Shown piece by piece: positions 9,174 to 18,511 of a stretch of 64,000 nucleotides of DNA. Position numbers and translations under genes: made by a program. Under the pieces are notes generated by a model, which did not search any database, was not told where the DNA came from, and saw only the letters and a list, made by a program, of their open reading frames with translations. The DNA lies in assembly GCF_007896845.1 (NCBI RefSeq), contig NZ_VOHS01000014.1:1-64000 (forward strand), in the 5' to 3' direction. Numbering within the stretch: the stretch's first letter is position 1; each line of letters begins with the position of its first letter. This DNA comes from Chitinophaga pinensis. GTDB taxonomy: Bacteria; Bacteroidota; Bacteroidia; Chitinophagales; Chitinophagaceae.

Positions 9174-9618
9174 CAGAACAGTTTTGAATTTGCGGCAAGA
9201 TACTACCTATTTTTCTTTTTGGATATTTACTACTCATACAGTAGGTTTGTGCCGCATTTGGTTTCGCCAGAGGGCGAATTAATAGGGAATCCGGTGTAAT
9301 TCCGGAGCTATCCCCGTAGCTGTAATCCTGTATCGTTATACGCGTTCGTTTTTTCCGGTATCACTCTTCAATGCCACTGTTCGCCGAAGGCGCAACGGGA
9401 AGGCCCGGAAAAAGCAGGAGAGCCAGAAGACCTGCCAGCTGCAACAGATATATCGTGTCTTCGGGTGAAAAGCGCTGATGTTGTAATAGCCGGTTGGCTT
9501 ATTTCAGATAGTTAAAAAAATCCGCTGGTAAGATATGCCCCGAATAGACGGTCTGACTGCCGTTGGGTGAGAATTATTGTCCTGACTAAACTTATCTATT
9601 GTAACAAAAATTCGAAGT
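9174..9618. other. Divergent leader region carrying the cobalamin riboswitch
   Basis: About 445 bases between the minus-strand STN gene and the plus-strand B12-type operon. Most of it is the riboswitch (9244-9440). The segment 9441-9618 would be the expression platform and leader, ending in an AT-rich run before the ATG at 9619. Confidence 0.7.
9244..9440 (+). ncRNA. Cobalamin (adenosylcobalamin-type) riboswitch
   Basis: The conserved blocks occur in order: GGGAATCCGGTG with its TTCCGG partner (9286-9306), a CCCCGTAGCTGTAA core (9313-9326), GCCACTG (9373-9379), GGGAAGGC (9397-9404), and the B12 box GCCAGAAGACCTGCC (9422-9436). These match the known riboswitch in sequence and spacing. It lies about 180 bases before the first gene of a BtuB-like uptake operon, so it should shut the operon down when cobalamin is plentiful. 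The exact 5' boundary is approximate. Confidence 0.93.
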
Positions 9619-10674
9619 ATGTATAAAAATTTACGCCTCTGGTTATTAGGTGGTCTGTTAATGGCCGCCGCTTCCTGTAAAAAAGATGATGATGTAGTGA
9701 TCCCTACAAAGTATGGGACTGGTTTTCTGATGATAACAGAAGGTAATTACGGTAAAAATGCAGGGGATCTTAACTACTACAATTACGATACGGATTCGGT
9801 ATCAGCGGGCGTTTACAGCGCAGAAAATCCGGGTAAAACATTAGGACCTAATACCAGTACCATGGAGTTTGGTACTGTTTATAATAACAGGATATACCTC
9901 GTGGGTAAATACGGCGCTCCATTCGTAGCACTGGATGCGAATACCCTTAAAGAGCTCAATCGTGTGGATGCCCTGCCGGGTGGCGACGGTCGTGCGTTTG
10001 TAGGTGTGGATGAAACAAGAGGTTTGTTAAGCACCAGCACTGGTGTATTCCCTGTAAATCTGAATAATCTCAGCCTCGGCACTGCTATTGCAGGTGTGAC
10101 AGGAGAAGTGACAGATATGTTCAAAGCAGGCAGTCATATTTTTATCTTGTCTGTGACGGATGGTATCGTTGTACTGAATGCGAATGACTACAGTGTAGCA
10201 AAGAAACTCGGTACGGCAGTATCGGGCTTTGTACAGAGTATGGATGGCAATGTGTGGGCTGCTTCCAAAACACAGCTGAAGAAGATCAATGCGACTGCAT
10301 TGTCTGTAGATAGTATTACGACCAACTTCCAGGTGTACTACAATGAATTTACTTATACCAATAGTTCGATGGTGTCGTCTCCGGCAGAAAATGCGATCTA
10401 TCTCATATCTGGTACCAATAAGGTCTATAAATATATTCCGGGTCAGGCCAGCTCTTTGAATACACCATTTATCACACTTCCTGCAGGACAGTATTTCTAC
10501 GGAAAAGGTATCTGGTTTGATCGTACAAGGAATATACTGGTGTTGAACAGTAACACAAATCAGTATGGCGCAGATATTAATAATCAGCTCTATCTGCATA
10601 GCGCTACAAGTGGTGCTTTGTTGAATTCGACTACCTATAAAGGGTATTTCTTCCCGGGCATGATCATCAATTAA
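9619..10674 (+). CDS. Surface beta-propeller lipoprotein (YncE/DUF5074-like, BtuG-like role)
   Basis: A 351-residue lipoprotein with lipobox AASCKKDDD at residues 17-25; acidic residues after the cysteine suit surface export in Bacteroidota. The rest is repeating beta-structure with blocks such as FLMITEGNYGKNAGDLNYY, typical of DUF5074/YncE-like propellers. In Bacteroides, the propeller lipoprotein BtuG captures B12 and caps BtuB; this gene directly follows a cobalamin riboswitch and precedes a BtuB-like receptor, so the same role is inferred. It shares its opening wording (EGN-G-N...YYD) with 12839-13990. Direct ligand residues cannot be judged from sequence alone. Confidence 0.8.
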   Translation: MYKNLRLWLLGGLLMAAASCKKDDDVVIPTKYGTGFLMITEGNYGKNAGDLNYYNYDTDSVSAGVYSAENPGKTLGPNTSTMEFGTVYNNRIYLVGKYGAPFVALDANTLKELNRVDALPGGDGRAFVGVDETRGLLSTSTGVFPVNLNNLSLGTAIAGVTGEVTDMFKAGSHIFILSVTDGIVVLNANDYSVAKKLGTAVSGFVQSMDGNVWAASKTQLKKINATALSVDSITTNFQVYYNEFTYTNSSMVSSPAENAIYLISGTNKVYKYIPGQASSLNTPFITLPAGQYFYGKGIWFDRTRNILVLNSNTNQYGADINNQLYLHSATSGALLNSTTYKGYFFPGMIIN

Positions 10675-10823
10675 GCATTGGCATGCAGCGAAGATCGTTG
10701 CGGATATTCAAACGGCAGGCAGAGGGTATTTTGAAAGAAGGACTCTTATGTGTTTGTTGATCAGTTTGAGTCATTCTTAATTCTTCTTTAGCGCTTGCGC
10801 CTTTTAAATTAAACAGCTTTTAA

Positions 10824-12836
10824 TTGACTTACCGTCTTTTCATATTTCTATCCTTGCTGCCGCTTTCCCTGTTCGCACAGGATAAGGCGAAGCCGGCATC
10901 CGCAGCAGCAGTACCAAAAGATACTGCTGCCGCCCGGATGTTGCAGGGGGTGACCATTTTTTCCAGTAAGAATAACTCCGTTTCTCCTGTACAGACTTTG
11001 AGCGGCGTTGCATTGGAGAAGATGAACAGTTTGTCTGTGGCAGATGCCGTGCGTTTCTTTTCGGGTGTACAGCTGAAGGATTACGGCGGACTGGGAGGAT
11101 TGAAGACCCTCAATGTACGAAGTATGGGAACGAACCATGTGGGCGTATTTTATGACGGTATACAGTTAGGCAATGCGCAGAATGGTACCGTAGATCTGGG
11201 CCGTTTTTCGCTGGATAATATCGAACAGATCGATCTGTATAATGCGCAGAAAGGCGCTATTCTTCAGCCGGCAAAAGGATTTGCTACCGCGTCTTCCATC
11301 TATCTGCAATCCCGGAAGCCCACGTTTGGTGAGGGCGAAAGCACCCACGGAAAAGTAGCTGTTAAAACCGGTTCTTTTGGTCTGGTCAATCCTTCTGTAC
11401 GACTGGAACAAAAGATCAGCAATACACTATCGGCTGTTATCAGCAGTGAATGGCTGCATGGTAACGGTAAATACAAATTCAGATACACCAATGGTACCTA
11501 TGACACCACCGCTATCAGGGAAAATGCAGGGATTGACGCTTCCCGTGTAGAAGGGGGGCTTTATGGTCAGTTTAAAGATAGCAGCAGCTGGCATGCGAAA
11601 GTCTATTATTATAATTCCACCCGCGGATTGCCGGGCGCCATCGTCAGCAATAAGTTCTATAACGGACAACACCAATGGGACAGAAACCTGTTTGTACAAA
11701 CCTCCTATAACAAGAAATTTGGCAAGCGTTACACCATGCTGCTGAACGCTAAGTATATGTATGATTACGTACGTTATCTTGATACGTCGATCATAACAGA
11801 CTATGGTCCGCTGATGAACCGCTATCGCCAGCATGAATATTATATTTCCGCTGCCAATCAGTACAAACTGACTTCTTTCTGGGATGTGGCCTTATCAGCC
11901 GATTTTCAGCTGAATGAAATGACAGCCGTCAACCTTGATCATTTCGCGATTCCTACCCGCTATACCACACTGGCCGCAGCAGCGACGCAACTGCATCTCG
12001 GACAGGTGGACGTACAGGGGAATCTGCTGGCCACCTTCATCAATGAAAAGACGAAACTTTATAACTCAGGGCATGACTACAGCGCATTGAGACCAACAAT
12101 ATTGGTGTCATGGCAGCCTTTCCGTCATGAAGACCTGAAACTCCGTGCTTTTTATAAAAGCATATTCAGGATGCCTACTTTCAATGACATGTATTACAGT
12201 ACAGTCGGTAATCCTGATCTGAAGCCGGAGCATACCAGACAATATAATGCCGGGGTAGGGTATACCCGCAATTCCAAAGGCTTCCTGCAATTCTTCTCTT
12301 TGCAGACAGACGTGTACTACAGCCATGTGAAAGATAAGATTGTAGCGGCTCCCGGTCGTAACTTCCAATGGATGATGCAGAATATCGGGGGCGTTGATAT
12401 CTATGGGGTAGACGCCGGTGTACAGGTATCACCGGGATTACTGACACAGGTGCAGACGGACTTTTCCGTGAAATATACCTATCAGAAGGCGCTGGACGTT
12501 ACCGATCCGCAGGAAGTCAATTATAAGGACCAGATCGCCTATGTACCCATACACAGTGGTTCCTTTATTGCGCACGCTTCCTGGCATAAATGGGATATTA
12601 ATTATAGCTTTATATACGTAGGGGAACGTTATTTCCTGAACACTAATGTACCATTGTATTATCTCGAGCCCTGGTATACCAGTGATCTGTCGGTCACTAC
12701 CAGTTTTGTGTATAAGCATAAGCTGATCAAACTGACGGGAGAACTTAACAATGTTTTTAACCAGTATTATGACGTTGTGATCAACTACCCGATGCCGGGG
12801 CGTTATTACCGTCTGACCGCGAGTATAAATTTCTGA
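10824..12836 (+). CDS. btuB: TonB-dependent receptor, BtuB-like
   Basis: A 670-residue outer-membrane receptor. It starts at TTG (10824), giving a signal peptide MTYRLFIFLSLLPLSLFAQ. The plug domain follows at about residues 50-165 (LSVADAVRFFSGVQLKDYGG, NVRSMGTNHVGVFYDG, LDNIEQIDLY). The remainder is the barrel, closing with YYRLTASINF, an aromatic terminal strand. It lacks the N-terminal carboxypeptidase-like domain of SusC proteins, as is usual for BtuB. The riboswitch upstream and propeller lipoproteins on both sides point to cobalamin transport. It is 150 bases after the first gene and 2 bases before the next, so it is in the operon. Confidence 0.85.
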   Translation: MTYRLFIFLSLLPLSLFAQDKAKPASAAAVPKDTAAARMLQGVTIFSSKNNSVSPVQTLSGVALEKMNSLSVADAVRFFSGVQLKDYGGLGGLKTLNVRSMGTNHVGVFYDGIQLGNAQNGTVDLGRFSLDNIEQIDLYNAQKGAILQPAKGFATASSIYLQSRKPTFGEGESTHGKVAVKTGSFGLVNPSVRLEQKISNTLSAVISSEWLHGNGKYKFRYTNGTYDTTAIRENAGIDASRVEGGLYGQFKDSSSWHAKVYYYNSTRGLPGAIVSNKFYNGQHQWDRNLFVQTSYNKKFGKRYTMLLNAKYMYDYVRYLDTSIITDYGPLMNRYRQHEYYISAANQYKLTSFWDVALSADFQLNEMTAVNLDHFAIPTRYTTLAAAATQLHLGQVDVQGNLLATFINEKTKLYNSGHDYSALRPTILVSWQPFRHEDLKLRAFYKSIFRMPTFNDMYYSTVGNPDLKPEHTRQYNAGVGYTRNSKGFLQFFSLQTDVYYSHVKDKIVAAPGRNFQWMMQNIGGVDIYGVDAGVQVSPGLLTQVQTDFSVKYTYQKALDVTDPQEVNYKDQIAYVPIHSGSFIAHASWHKWDINYSFIYVGERYFLNTNVPLYYLEPWYTSDLSVTTSFVYKHKLIKLTGELNNVFNQYYDVVINYPMPGRYYRLTASINF

Positions 12837-12838
12837 TA

Positions 12839-13990
12839 ATGCGAATTTTACCAAAGCTTATATCACGTCGTAGTTTGTTGCTGTTTTTATTGGCAGCTAT
12901 CATAGGACTGAGCGCCTGCCGTAAAGGCAATGGGATCATTCCCGGAGAAGAAACACAGGTAGGAGAACCGGACACCCTGCGGAACGGGTTCTATCTGCTG
13001 AATGAGGGGAATATGGGTATGAACCTGTCTACACTGGACTACTATGACAGAAGTACGGGTATCTATAAGAGCAATATTTACAGCGAGATCAATCCCGGTG
13101 CTACCAAGGAGTTGGGAGATGTGGGGAATGATATCGGGATCTATGGCAGTAAGCTGTATGCGGTGATCAATATGTCTGATAAGGTAGATGTGCTGGAAAC
13201 GCATTCTGCAAAACGTATTGGCCAGATCAGTATCCGGAACTGCCGTTATATCACTTTTTATAAAGGAAAGGCTTATGTGAGTTCTTATGCTGCAACGATC
13301 GGTAACGCGAGTGCCGGTGCAGGATATATTGCTGAAGTGGATACTGCGACTTTGCAGATACTACGCACGGTCAGTGTCGGTCGTCAGCCGGAAGAAATGG
13401 CCATAGCAGGAGACAAGCTGTATATCGCCAATTCAGGAGGGTATAGTCCGCCGAGATATGAACGGACCGTTTCCGTAGTGGATATGACTACTTTCAAAGA
13501 AATAAAACGCATTGATGTAGCCATCAATCTGCATCGTGTGAAAGCAGATAAATACGGAGACGTATATGTGACTTCCCGGGGAGATTATTATAACATTCAT
13601 TCCAAACTTTATGTGATTGACACGCAGAAGGACATTGTGAAGGATTCGTTTAATCTGGCAGCCAGCAATCTGGCTATAGCAGGCGATTCTGCGTATGTTT
13701 ACAGCGCCGAATGGAGCTATATTACAAACAAGAATACGGTGAGTTACGCGATCATCAATGTAAAAGATGAAACCAAAGTAACGGATAACTTCATTACGGA
13801 CGGGGTAGATAAGGAAATCAAGACGCCTTATGGAATAGCGATTGATCCGGAAAACGGCGATATCTATGTGACAGACGCCAAAAACTATCTGCTTCCGGGA
13901 ACGCTTTATTGCTTTAGTAAATCAGGTAAAAAGAAATGGAGTGTAACGGCGGGTAATATTCCTGCACATTTTGCGTTCATACCGAGATAA
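12839..13990 (+). CDS. Second surface beta-propeller lipoprotein (YncE-like)
   Basis: A 383-residue lipoprotein with lipobox LSACRKGNG at about residues 24-32. It has YncE-type propeller wording: YLLNEGNMGMNLSTLDYYD, VDTATLQILRTVSVGRQPEE, LYIANSGG, IDPENGDIYVTDA. It starts two bases after the BtuB-like stop, so it is coupled to it. Having two propeller lipoproteins flanking one receptor is a feature of some B12 loci. One may be the main BtuG-like lid; which one cannot be told here. Confidence 0.82.
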   Translation: MRILPKLISRRSLLLFLLAAIIGLSACRKGNGIIPGEETQVGEPDTLRNGFYLLNEGNMGMNLSTLDYYDRSTGIYKSNIYSEINPGATKELGDVGNDIGIYGSKLYAVINMSDKVDVLETHSAKRIGQISIRNCRYITFYKGKAYVSSYAATIGNASAGAGYIAEVDTATLQILRTVSVGRQPEEMAIAGDKLYIANSGGYSPPRYERTVSVVDMTTFKEIKRIDVAINLHRVKADKYGDVYVTSRGDYYNIHSKLYVIDTQKDIVKDSFNLAASNLAIAGDSAYVYSAEWSYITNKNTVSYAIINVKDETKVTDNFITDGVDKEIKTPYGIAIDPENGDIYVTDAKNYLLPGTLYCFSKSGKKKWSVTAGNIPAHFAFIPR

Positions 13991-14003
13991 ATTAACCCAC
14001 ATT

Positions 14004-14903
14004 ATGCAACTGAAGCAACTATTATTTCCAGCTGTATTTGCGCTTGTCTGCTTTTCCTGTAAAAAGGATGGTGAAGACGATCAGGGACCGAAAATCAGAC
14101 CTGTAACCAGCAGCAGCAGTCGTTTTATCAATAAGATATTTGAATATTCCCCTGCACCGGGACAATTTATGGGTGAGTCGGCGGGAACGCCGGAAGGGGC
14201 CAACAGTATTGTGGGTACCAAAAGCGGACTGATATCACTGGGCGCTTATGGTGGTTATATCGTGTTTGGATTTGATCATTCTATCATCAATCAGAACGGT
14301 GCGGATCTGGCTATTTATGGCAATCCTATTCCGGAGCCAAAGGCATGGTCGGAACCGGGGGTGGTGATGGTGAGTCAGGATGAGAATGAGAATGGGCTAC
14401 CGGATGACAACTGGTACGAACTGGCGGGATCCGGATATTTATCTGCAGCTACGATCCGCAACTATAAGATCACCTATTATAATCCCAAAGGTGTTTCGTG
14501 GGTAGGATGGAAGGACAATAAAGGCAAAACAGGATCGGTAGATATCAACGAGTTTCATAACCATTCCTACTATCCGTCTTTTGCGGCTAATCAGGATTCC
14601 CTTACGTTCGAAGGTACTTTGCTGGCGCCTACATTCGGAGAACAGGATGGTATTTATATCAACTGGGCAATGGGTTGGGGCTATGCGGACAACTACAGCA
14701 CAGATGATGCGACAGATTCATATGCGAAGAATATGTACAATTCGTTTGATCTGTCGTGGGCCATTGATAAAAATGGAGCTGCCGTTGCCCTTAAAGCGGT
14801 TGACTTCGTTAAAGTTTATACAGGGCAGAATAGCAAGGGTTCTGACATTATGGGAGAAGTATCTACGGAGATCACCGGCGCCGCTGATCTTAATATGAAA
14901 TAA
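14004..14903 (+). CDS. Surface lipoprotein of the B12-type operon
   Basis: The ATG at 14004 is preferred over an in-frame start at 13971, because it yields a clean signal MQLKQLLFPAVFALVCFSC with the lipobox cysteine at residue 19. The mature 280 residues are rich in aromatic and glycine runs (SWVGWKDNKGKTG, YINWAMGWGYADNY, VDFVKVYTGQN) seen in proteins usually labelled cell-surface protein next to Bacteroidota BtuB genes. It ends the operon, 13 bases after the propeller gene, and is followed by a terminator. Binding of cobalamin or a related corrinoid is plausible but only from context. Confidence 0.75.
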   Translation: MQLKQLLFPAVFALVCFSCKKDGEDDQGPKIRPVTSSSSRFINKIFEYSPAPGQFMGESAGTPEGANSIVGTKSGLISLGAYGGYIVFGFDHSIINQNGADLAIYGNPIPEPKAWSEPGVVMVSQDENENGLPDDNWYELAGSGYLSAATIRNYKITYYNPKGVSWVGWKDNKGKTGSVDINEFHNHSYYPSFAANQDSLTFEGTLLAPTFGEQDGIYINWAMGWGYADNYSTDDATDSYAKNMYNSFDLSWAIDKNGAAVALKAVDFVKVYTGQNSKGSDIMGEVSTEITGAADLNMK

Positions 14904-14929
14904 TTTACAGCATATTTTTATTACTTTTC

Positions 14930-14962
14930 AGGGGCTATCCGCTATGTGGGTAGCCCTTTCTT
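14930..14962 (+). terminator. Terminator of the B12-type operon
   Basis: GGGGCTATCC and GGGTAGCCC form a stem around GCTATGT, followed by TTTCTT, about 30 bases after the last operon gene. Confidence 0.7.
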
Positions 14963-14992
14963 ATCTAGTTCACGTCTTAAACGATTTATTCC

Positions 14993-16162
14993 ATGCTTAA
15001 AGCCACATTTATGAGAAATGTGCTCCTGCTTTGCCTGTTGGGAGCAGCGCTGACTGCCTTCAGGGCATCATCATCCCGGCAGACGACCCTCAGTAACGCA
15101 CCTGTACCTGACAGCATTTTGCCTGTAAGAGGATTCTGTATCGGAGCACCCCGTAAACCAGCCCTTGATGCTTTTATCAAATTCATCAAAGAAGAACTGG
15201 CGCCGCGTAAGGTAAACACATTAGTGCTGAGAATAGAGTACAATTATCAGTATGAAAGTTACCCTGAACTGCGTGATTCAGCCGCATTATCCAAAGCAGA
15301 TATCAAGAAACTGGTACAGGTATGTCGCCAGAATGGTATCAGCCTGATCCCGCAGTTAAATCTGCTGGGCCATCAGTCATGGGCGAGCCATACAAACAAT
15401 CTGCTGGTGAAATATCCGCAGTTTGATGAAACACCATGGGTGAAAATGCCTGAAAAGTATGAATGGCCAAATGCTGATGGTCTGTATTGTAAAAGTTATT
15501 GTCCGCTGCATCCGGATGTACACGCCGTTGTATTTAAGCTGATGGATGAACTGTGTGATGTATTTGAGAGTAAGGCGTATCACGCCGGACTGGATGAGGT
15601 GTTTTACATCGGAGAATCTAAATGTCCCCGTTGTGGCGGCAGAGACAAAGCGGAACTGTTTGCGGGAGAAGTGACACTGTTACGCAATCACCTTGCAGAA
15701 AAGGGCAGAAGTCTCTGGATCTGGGGAGATCGTCTGATTGATGGTAAAACAACCGGTATTGGTATGTGGGAAGGAAGTCTGAACAACACATATCGTGCGA
15801 TTGACATGATCCCTAAAGACGTAGTGATCTGTGACTGGCACTATGATCGTCCTGATAAAACGCCTGTTTATTTTGCCATGAAAGGACTGAAAGTCATCAC
15901 CTGTCCATGGAGAAAACCGGAGTTTGCGTCTGTTCAATTGAAAGATATGCTCGATTTCAGAGCTACCTCTACACCAATTATGAAAGATCGTTATCAGGGA
16001 ATGATGCAGACGGTATGGTCAGGTGCTGAGGATTTCATGGATGAATACTATGGCAGGAAGGCACCGAGGGCTGAACAGTCAGGAAAGCCTGTGGATACGC
16101 TTCATACCCAAAGTCGTTGCTTTAGGCAATTATATGATGACATCGCTAAAGCTACTTTATAA
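14993..16162 (+). CDS. Exported glycoside hydrolase, GH20-like
   Basis: A 389-residue protein with an N-terminal signal (residues 1-25; a second start at 15011 is possible). It has a TIM-barrel pattern and the HAGLDEVFYIG motif at about residues 198-208, which fits the H-x-G-x-D-E signature of GH20 beta-hexosaminidases, where the Asp-Glu pair is catalytic. CPRCGG just after it could bind a metal. WIWGDR and GMWEG further on fit barrel strands. It is shorter than standard GH20 enzymes, which carry an extra N-terminal domain. Substrate probably an N-acetylhexosamine glycan, by inference. Confidence 0.72.
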   Translation: MLKATFMRNVLLLCLLGAALTAFRASSSRQTTLSNAPVPDSILPVRGFCIGAPRKPALDAFIKFIKEELAPRKVNTLVLRIEYNYQYESYPELRDSAALSKADIKKLVQVCRQNGISLIPQLNLLGHQSWASHTNNLLVKYPQFDETPWVKMPEKYEWPNADGLYCKSYCPLHPDVHAVVFKLMDELCDVFESKAYHAGLDEVFYIGESKCPRCGGRDKAELFAGEVTLLRNHLAEKGRSLWIWGDRLIDGKTTGIGMWEGSLNNTYRAIDMIPKDVVICDWHYDRPDKTPVYFAMKGLKVITCPWRKPEFASVQLKDMLDFRATSTPIMKDRYQGMMQTVWSGAEDFMDEYYGRKAPRAEQSGKPVDTLHTQSRCFRQLYDDIAKATL

Positions 16163-16300
16163 TTTTGGTTGACGGTAACAAATATCATATACGTAAGGCA
16201 CTGGAAACTGCGGGAAATATTGAAAGTTAAAGAGTTTTATTTGGAAGGGGAGTCTTTTAAGACTATCTTTGGTCTTTACAAATTTTCACAATTTTCACAA

Positions 16301-16504
16301 ATGACAACAAAATACCAGGGAACTGTAAAGTTCTTCAACGAGACAAAAGGATTTGGCTTTATCATCCATGAGGAGTCTGATAAAGAAACTTTTGTTCACG
16401 TTAATGGTCTGATTCACGAGATCCAGGCTGACGACAGAGTAGAGTTTGAACTGCAGGAAGGTCGTAAAGGTATGAACGCCGTTAACGTTAGACGTATCGA
16501 CTAA
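16301..16504 (+). CDS. Cold-shock domain protein
   Basis: A 67-residue OB-fold RNA/DNA-binding protein. The frame is open upstream to 16169, but the family start is the ATG at 16301 (MTTKYQGTVKFFN). RNP1-like GFGFI and RNP2-like ETFVHV motifs are visible at residues 18-32. About 130 bases of leader separate it from the previous gene, which may be a regulated 5' UTR as in other cold-shock genes. A strong terminator follows. Confidence 0.93.
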   Translation: MTTKYQGTVKFFNETKGFGFIIHEESDKETFVHVNGLIHEIQADDRVEFELQEGRKGMNAVNVRRID

Positions 16505-16532
16505 GCTTGCTTTTTCTATACAATTAGCAAAA

Positions 16533-16560
16533 CCCCCAGGCATTGTCTGGGGGTTTTTGT
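16533..16560 (+). terminator. Intrinsic terminator after the cold-shock gene
   Basis: CCCCCAG and CTGGGGG pair around a short loop and are followed by TTTTTGTTTTT. This is a textbook rho-independent terminator 30 bases past the stop. Confidence 0.9.
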
Positions 16561-16681
16561 TTTTATTACGCCATTATATGCCAAAATCCTCGCTATCCAT
16601 CACTTACGATACATCGAAGGATTTCAATTTGCCCTGATTTGCTTATCTTTTGACCCGAAACGTAATTTAAACAGCAGACCG

Positions 16682-17767
16682 ATGGCAGTATTATTCTCAC
16701 CCTTACAGATAAGAGACATCACATTCAGGAACAGGATCACGATTTCACCCATGTGTGAATACAGTGCGGAGAACGGCTTTAGTAATGACTGGCATCTGGT
16801 ACATCTGGGCAGTCGTGCGGTAGGCGGCGCTGGTCTGATCATTACAGAGGCAGTGGCCGTTACTGCGGAAGGCAGGATATCCCCCAAAGACCTCGGCATC
16901 TGGGATGACGCGCATATTGAGGGGCTGAAAAGGATCACTGATTTTATTTCGGCACAGGGATCCGTACCGGGTATCCAACTGGCACATGCAGGCCGGAAAT
17001 CGAGTACGGAAGTGCCGTGGAAAGGCATTCAGCTGGTAGCTCCGGAAGATGGCGGATGGAAAGAGATCTATGCGCCCAGCGCAATCCCTTTTTCTGACAA
17101 ATACGGCCTTCCGGTAGCATTGACCAAAGAGGACATCAACAACGTCATACAAGCCTTTAAAACGGCTGCCTCACGTGCGCTGGCGGCAGGGTTTAAAGTG
17201 GTTGAACTGCACGGGGCTCATGGCTATCTGATCCATCAGTTCCTATCGCCGCTCAGTAACCAGCGTACGGATGAATATGGCGGTGATTTTACCAACAGGG
17301 TACGTTTCCTGCTGGAGATCGTAGCCGAAGTACGTACCGTCTGGCCGGCAGGATATCCGCTGTTTGTCAGATTATCGGCAACTGACTGGGCAGAGGGGGG
17401 CTGGACACTGGAAGAGTCTACCACATTGTCCCTGTTGCTGAAAGACAGAGGCGTGGATCTGATTGATACGTCTTCCGGCGGACTGACACCTGCACAAAAG
17501 ATCACACTCGGGCCGCTCTACCAGACGCCGTTCGCCGAGCATATCCGTAAGGAAACAGGGATTATGACCGGCGCCGTAGGATTGATCACTACCCCGGAAG
17601 AAGCGGAGTCTATTGTGGCAGAAGGGAAGGCTGATCTGGTGTTAATAGCAAGGGAGTCTTTGCGTGACCCTTATTTCCCGATACACGCAGCACATGCGTT
17701 GAGAGATGAGTCGCATGTATGGCCGGTGCAGTATGAGCGGGCAAAGCCGAGGCCGATAAAGCATTAA
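16682..17767 (+). CDS. Old yellow enzyme, YqjM class (NADH:flavin oxidoreductase)
   Basis: A 361-residue FMN-dependent ene-reductase. The SPMCEYS motif near residue 22 carries the cysteine characteristic of the YqjM class. GAGLIITEAVAV, QLAHAGRKSS and VELHGAHGYLIHQFLSP, with its substrate-binding histidines, follow in normal order, as does the GGDFTNR segment. The length is normal. It reduces activated C=C bonds using NAD(P)H; the physiological substrate is unknown. It stands alone, with a hairpin terminator downstream at 17898-17929. Confidence 0.92.
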   Translation: MAVLFSPLQIRDITFRNRITISPMCEYSAENGFSNDWHLVHLGSRAVGGAGLIITEAVAVTAEGRISPKDLGIWDDAHIEGLKRITDFISAQGSVPGIQLAHAGRKSSTEVPWKGIQLVAPEDGGWKEIYAPSAIPFSDKYGLPVALTKEDINNVIQAFKTAASRALAAGFKVVELHGAHGYLIHQFLSPLSNQRTDEYGGDFTNRVRFLLEIVAEVRTVWPAGYPLFVRLSATDWAEGGWTLEESTTLSLLLKDRGVDLIDTSSGGLTPAQKITLGPLYQTPFAEHIRKETGIMTGAVGLITTPEEAESIVAEGKADLVLIARESLRDPYFPIHAAHALRDESHVWPVQYERAKPRPIKH

Positions 17768-17897
17768 GCAACAAATTGGTGTTACCGGATGGATAACTGT
17801 TTTTCGCTGTTATGCTATGTCACATTAAGTATTCACGTTGACAGGTGAAAGAATAGAATAATCAGCCGGAAGATGCAGCCGGACAGGCTAAAAATAC

Positions 17898-17929
17898 AGA
17901 GGGCGTCTGCCATACGGCGGACGCCCTCT
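17898..17929. terminator. Terminator hairpin between convergent genes
   Basis: GAGGGCGTCTGCC and GGCGGACGCCCTC form a strong stem with a loop of a few bases. It lies between the convergent OYE and bactofilin genes and could serve both strands. Confidence 0.7.
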
Positions 17930-17977
17930 TCGTTATAAAACCAGTTATTTCTTCACTACATTTCAATTCCCAATTGA

Positions 17978-18511
17978 CTAAAACCAGCTGCTTGCCTTCT
18001 CCTCATCCTCTTCCGGCGCCGGTTTTACCTCATCTTCTTCTATCGGTGGCGGTATTACATCATCTGCTTCAGTAGGATGTTTACGGATGGCGCCTTCTAT
18101 CACGGCATCCTGTTCCACCTCCAATACCAGCGCTGTTACATCGCCTTTGATATATGCTTTGTTGCTGATCACAGCTTTATTAGTTACAAAAACATCCCCA
18201 TATACTTTTCCGAAAGCCTCGAGATCAGTCGCATAGATATTACCACGGATGGTAGCGGTTTTGCCGATCACGAGTGTACCTTCTGTACGCACATCACCTC
18301 TCACATTACCATCGATACGTCCGGGGATGGTAGATTCAATAGCGCCCTGTACGGACACCTGACCGGGGATCAGGAACATGTCCTTTCCAAAGGCCTTTTT
18401 AATTAAGTCTTTCAAGGGAAGCACATCACATATTTGGTCCAACAGATAAGATTTCTTTTTCTCTTTCGTCTTCAAAGATGGAAATGATCGAAGAGGCATT
18501 GCCCAGATCAA
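17978..18511 (-). CDS. Bactofilin (polymer-forming cytoskeletal protein)
   Basis: The core (about residues 45-135 of the longest frame) is a right-handed beta-helix with short repeats such as GRIDGNVRGDVRTEGTLVIG and TIRGNIYATDLEAFGKVYGD. A long acidic, proline-rich tail ends in SSWF. Bactofilins self-assemble into filaments without nucleotide. The start is uncertain: ATG 18511 lies inside the actin-like gene and gives an odd basic lead. A GTG at about 18424, just after that gene's stop, or ATG 18379 (MFLIPG) would give a more normal N-terminus. Its overlap with the actin-like gene implies joint expression. Confidence 0.88.
   Translation of the reverse strand: MIWAMPLRSFPSLKTKEKKKSYLLDQICDVLPLKDLIKKAFGKDMFLIPGQVSVQGAIESTIPGRIDGNVRGDVRTEGTLVIGKTATIRGNIYATDLEAFGKVYGDVFVTNKAVISNKAYIKGDVTALVLEVEQDAVIEGAIRKHPTEADDVIPPPIEEDEVKPAPEEDEEKASSWF

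Noticed and set aside
10671..10690. AATTAAGCATTGG word shared with 56232
   Set aside because: Two short copies after stop codons, with no structure; too short to call a repeat family.
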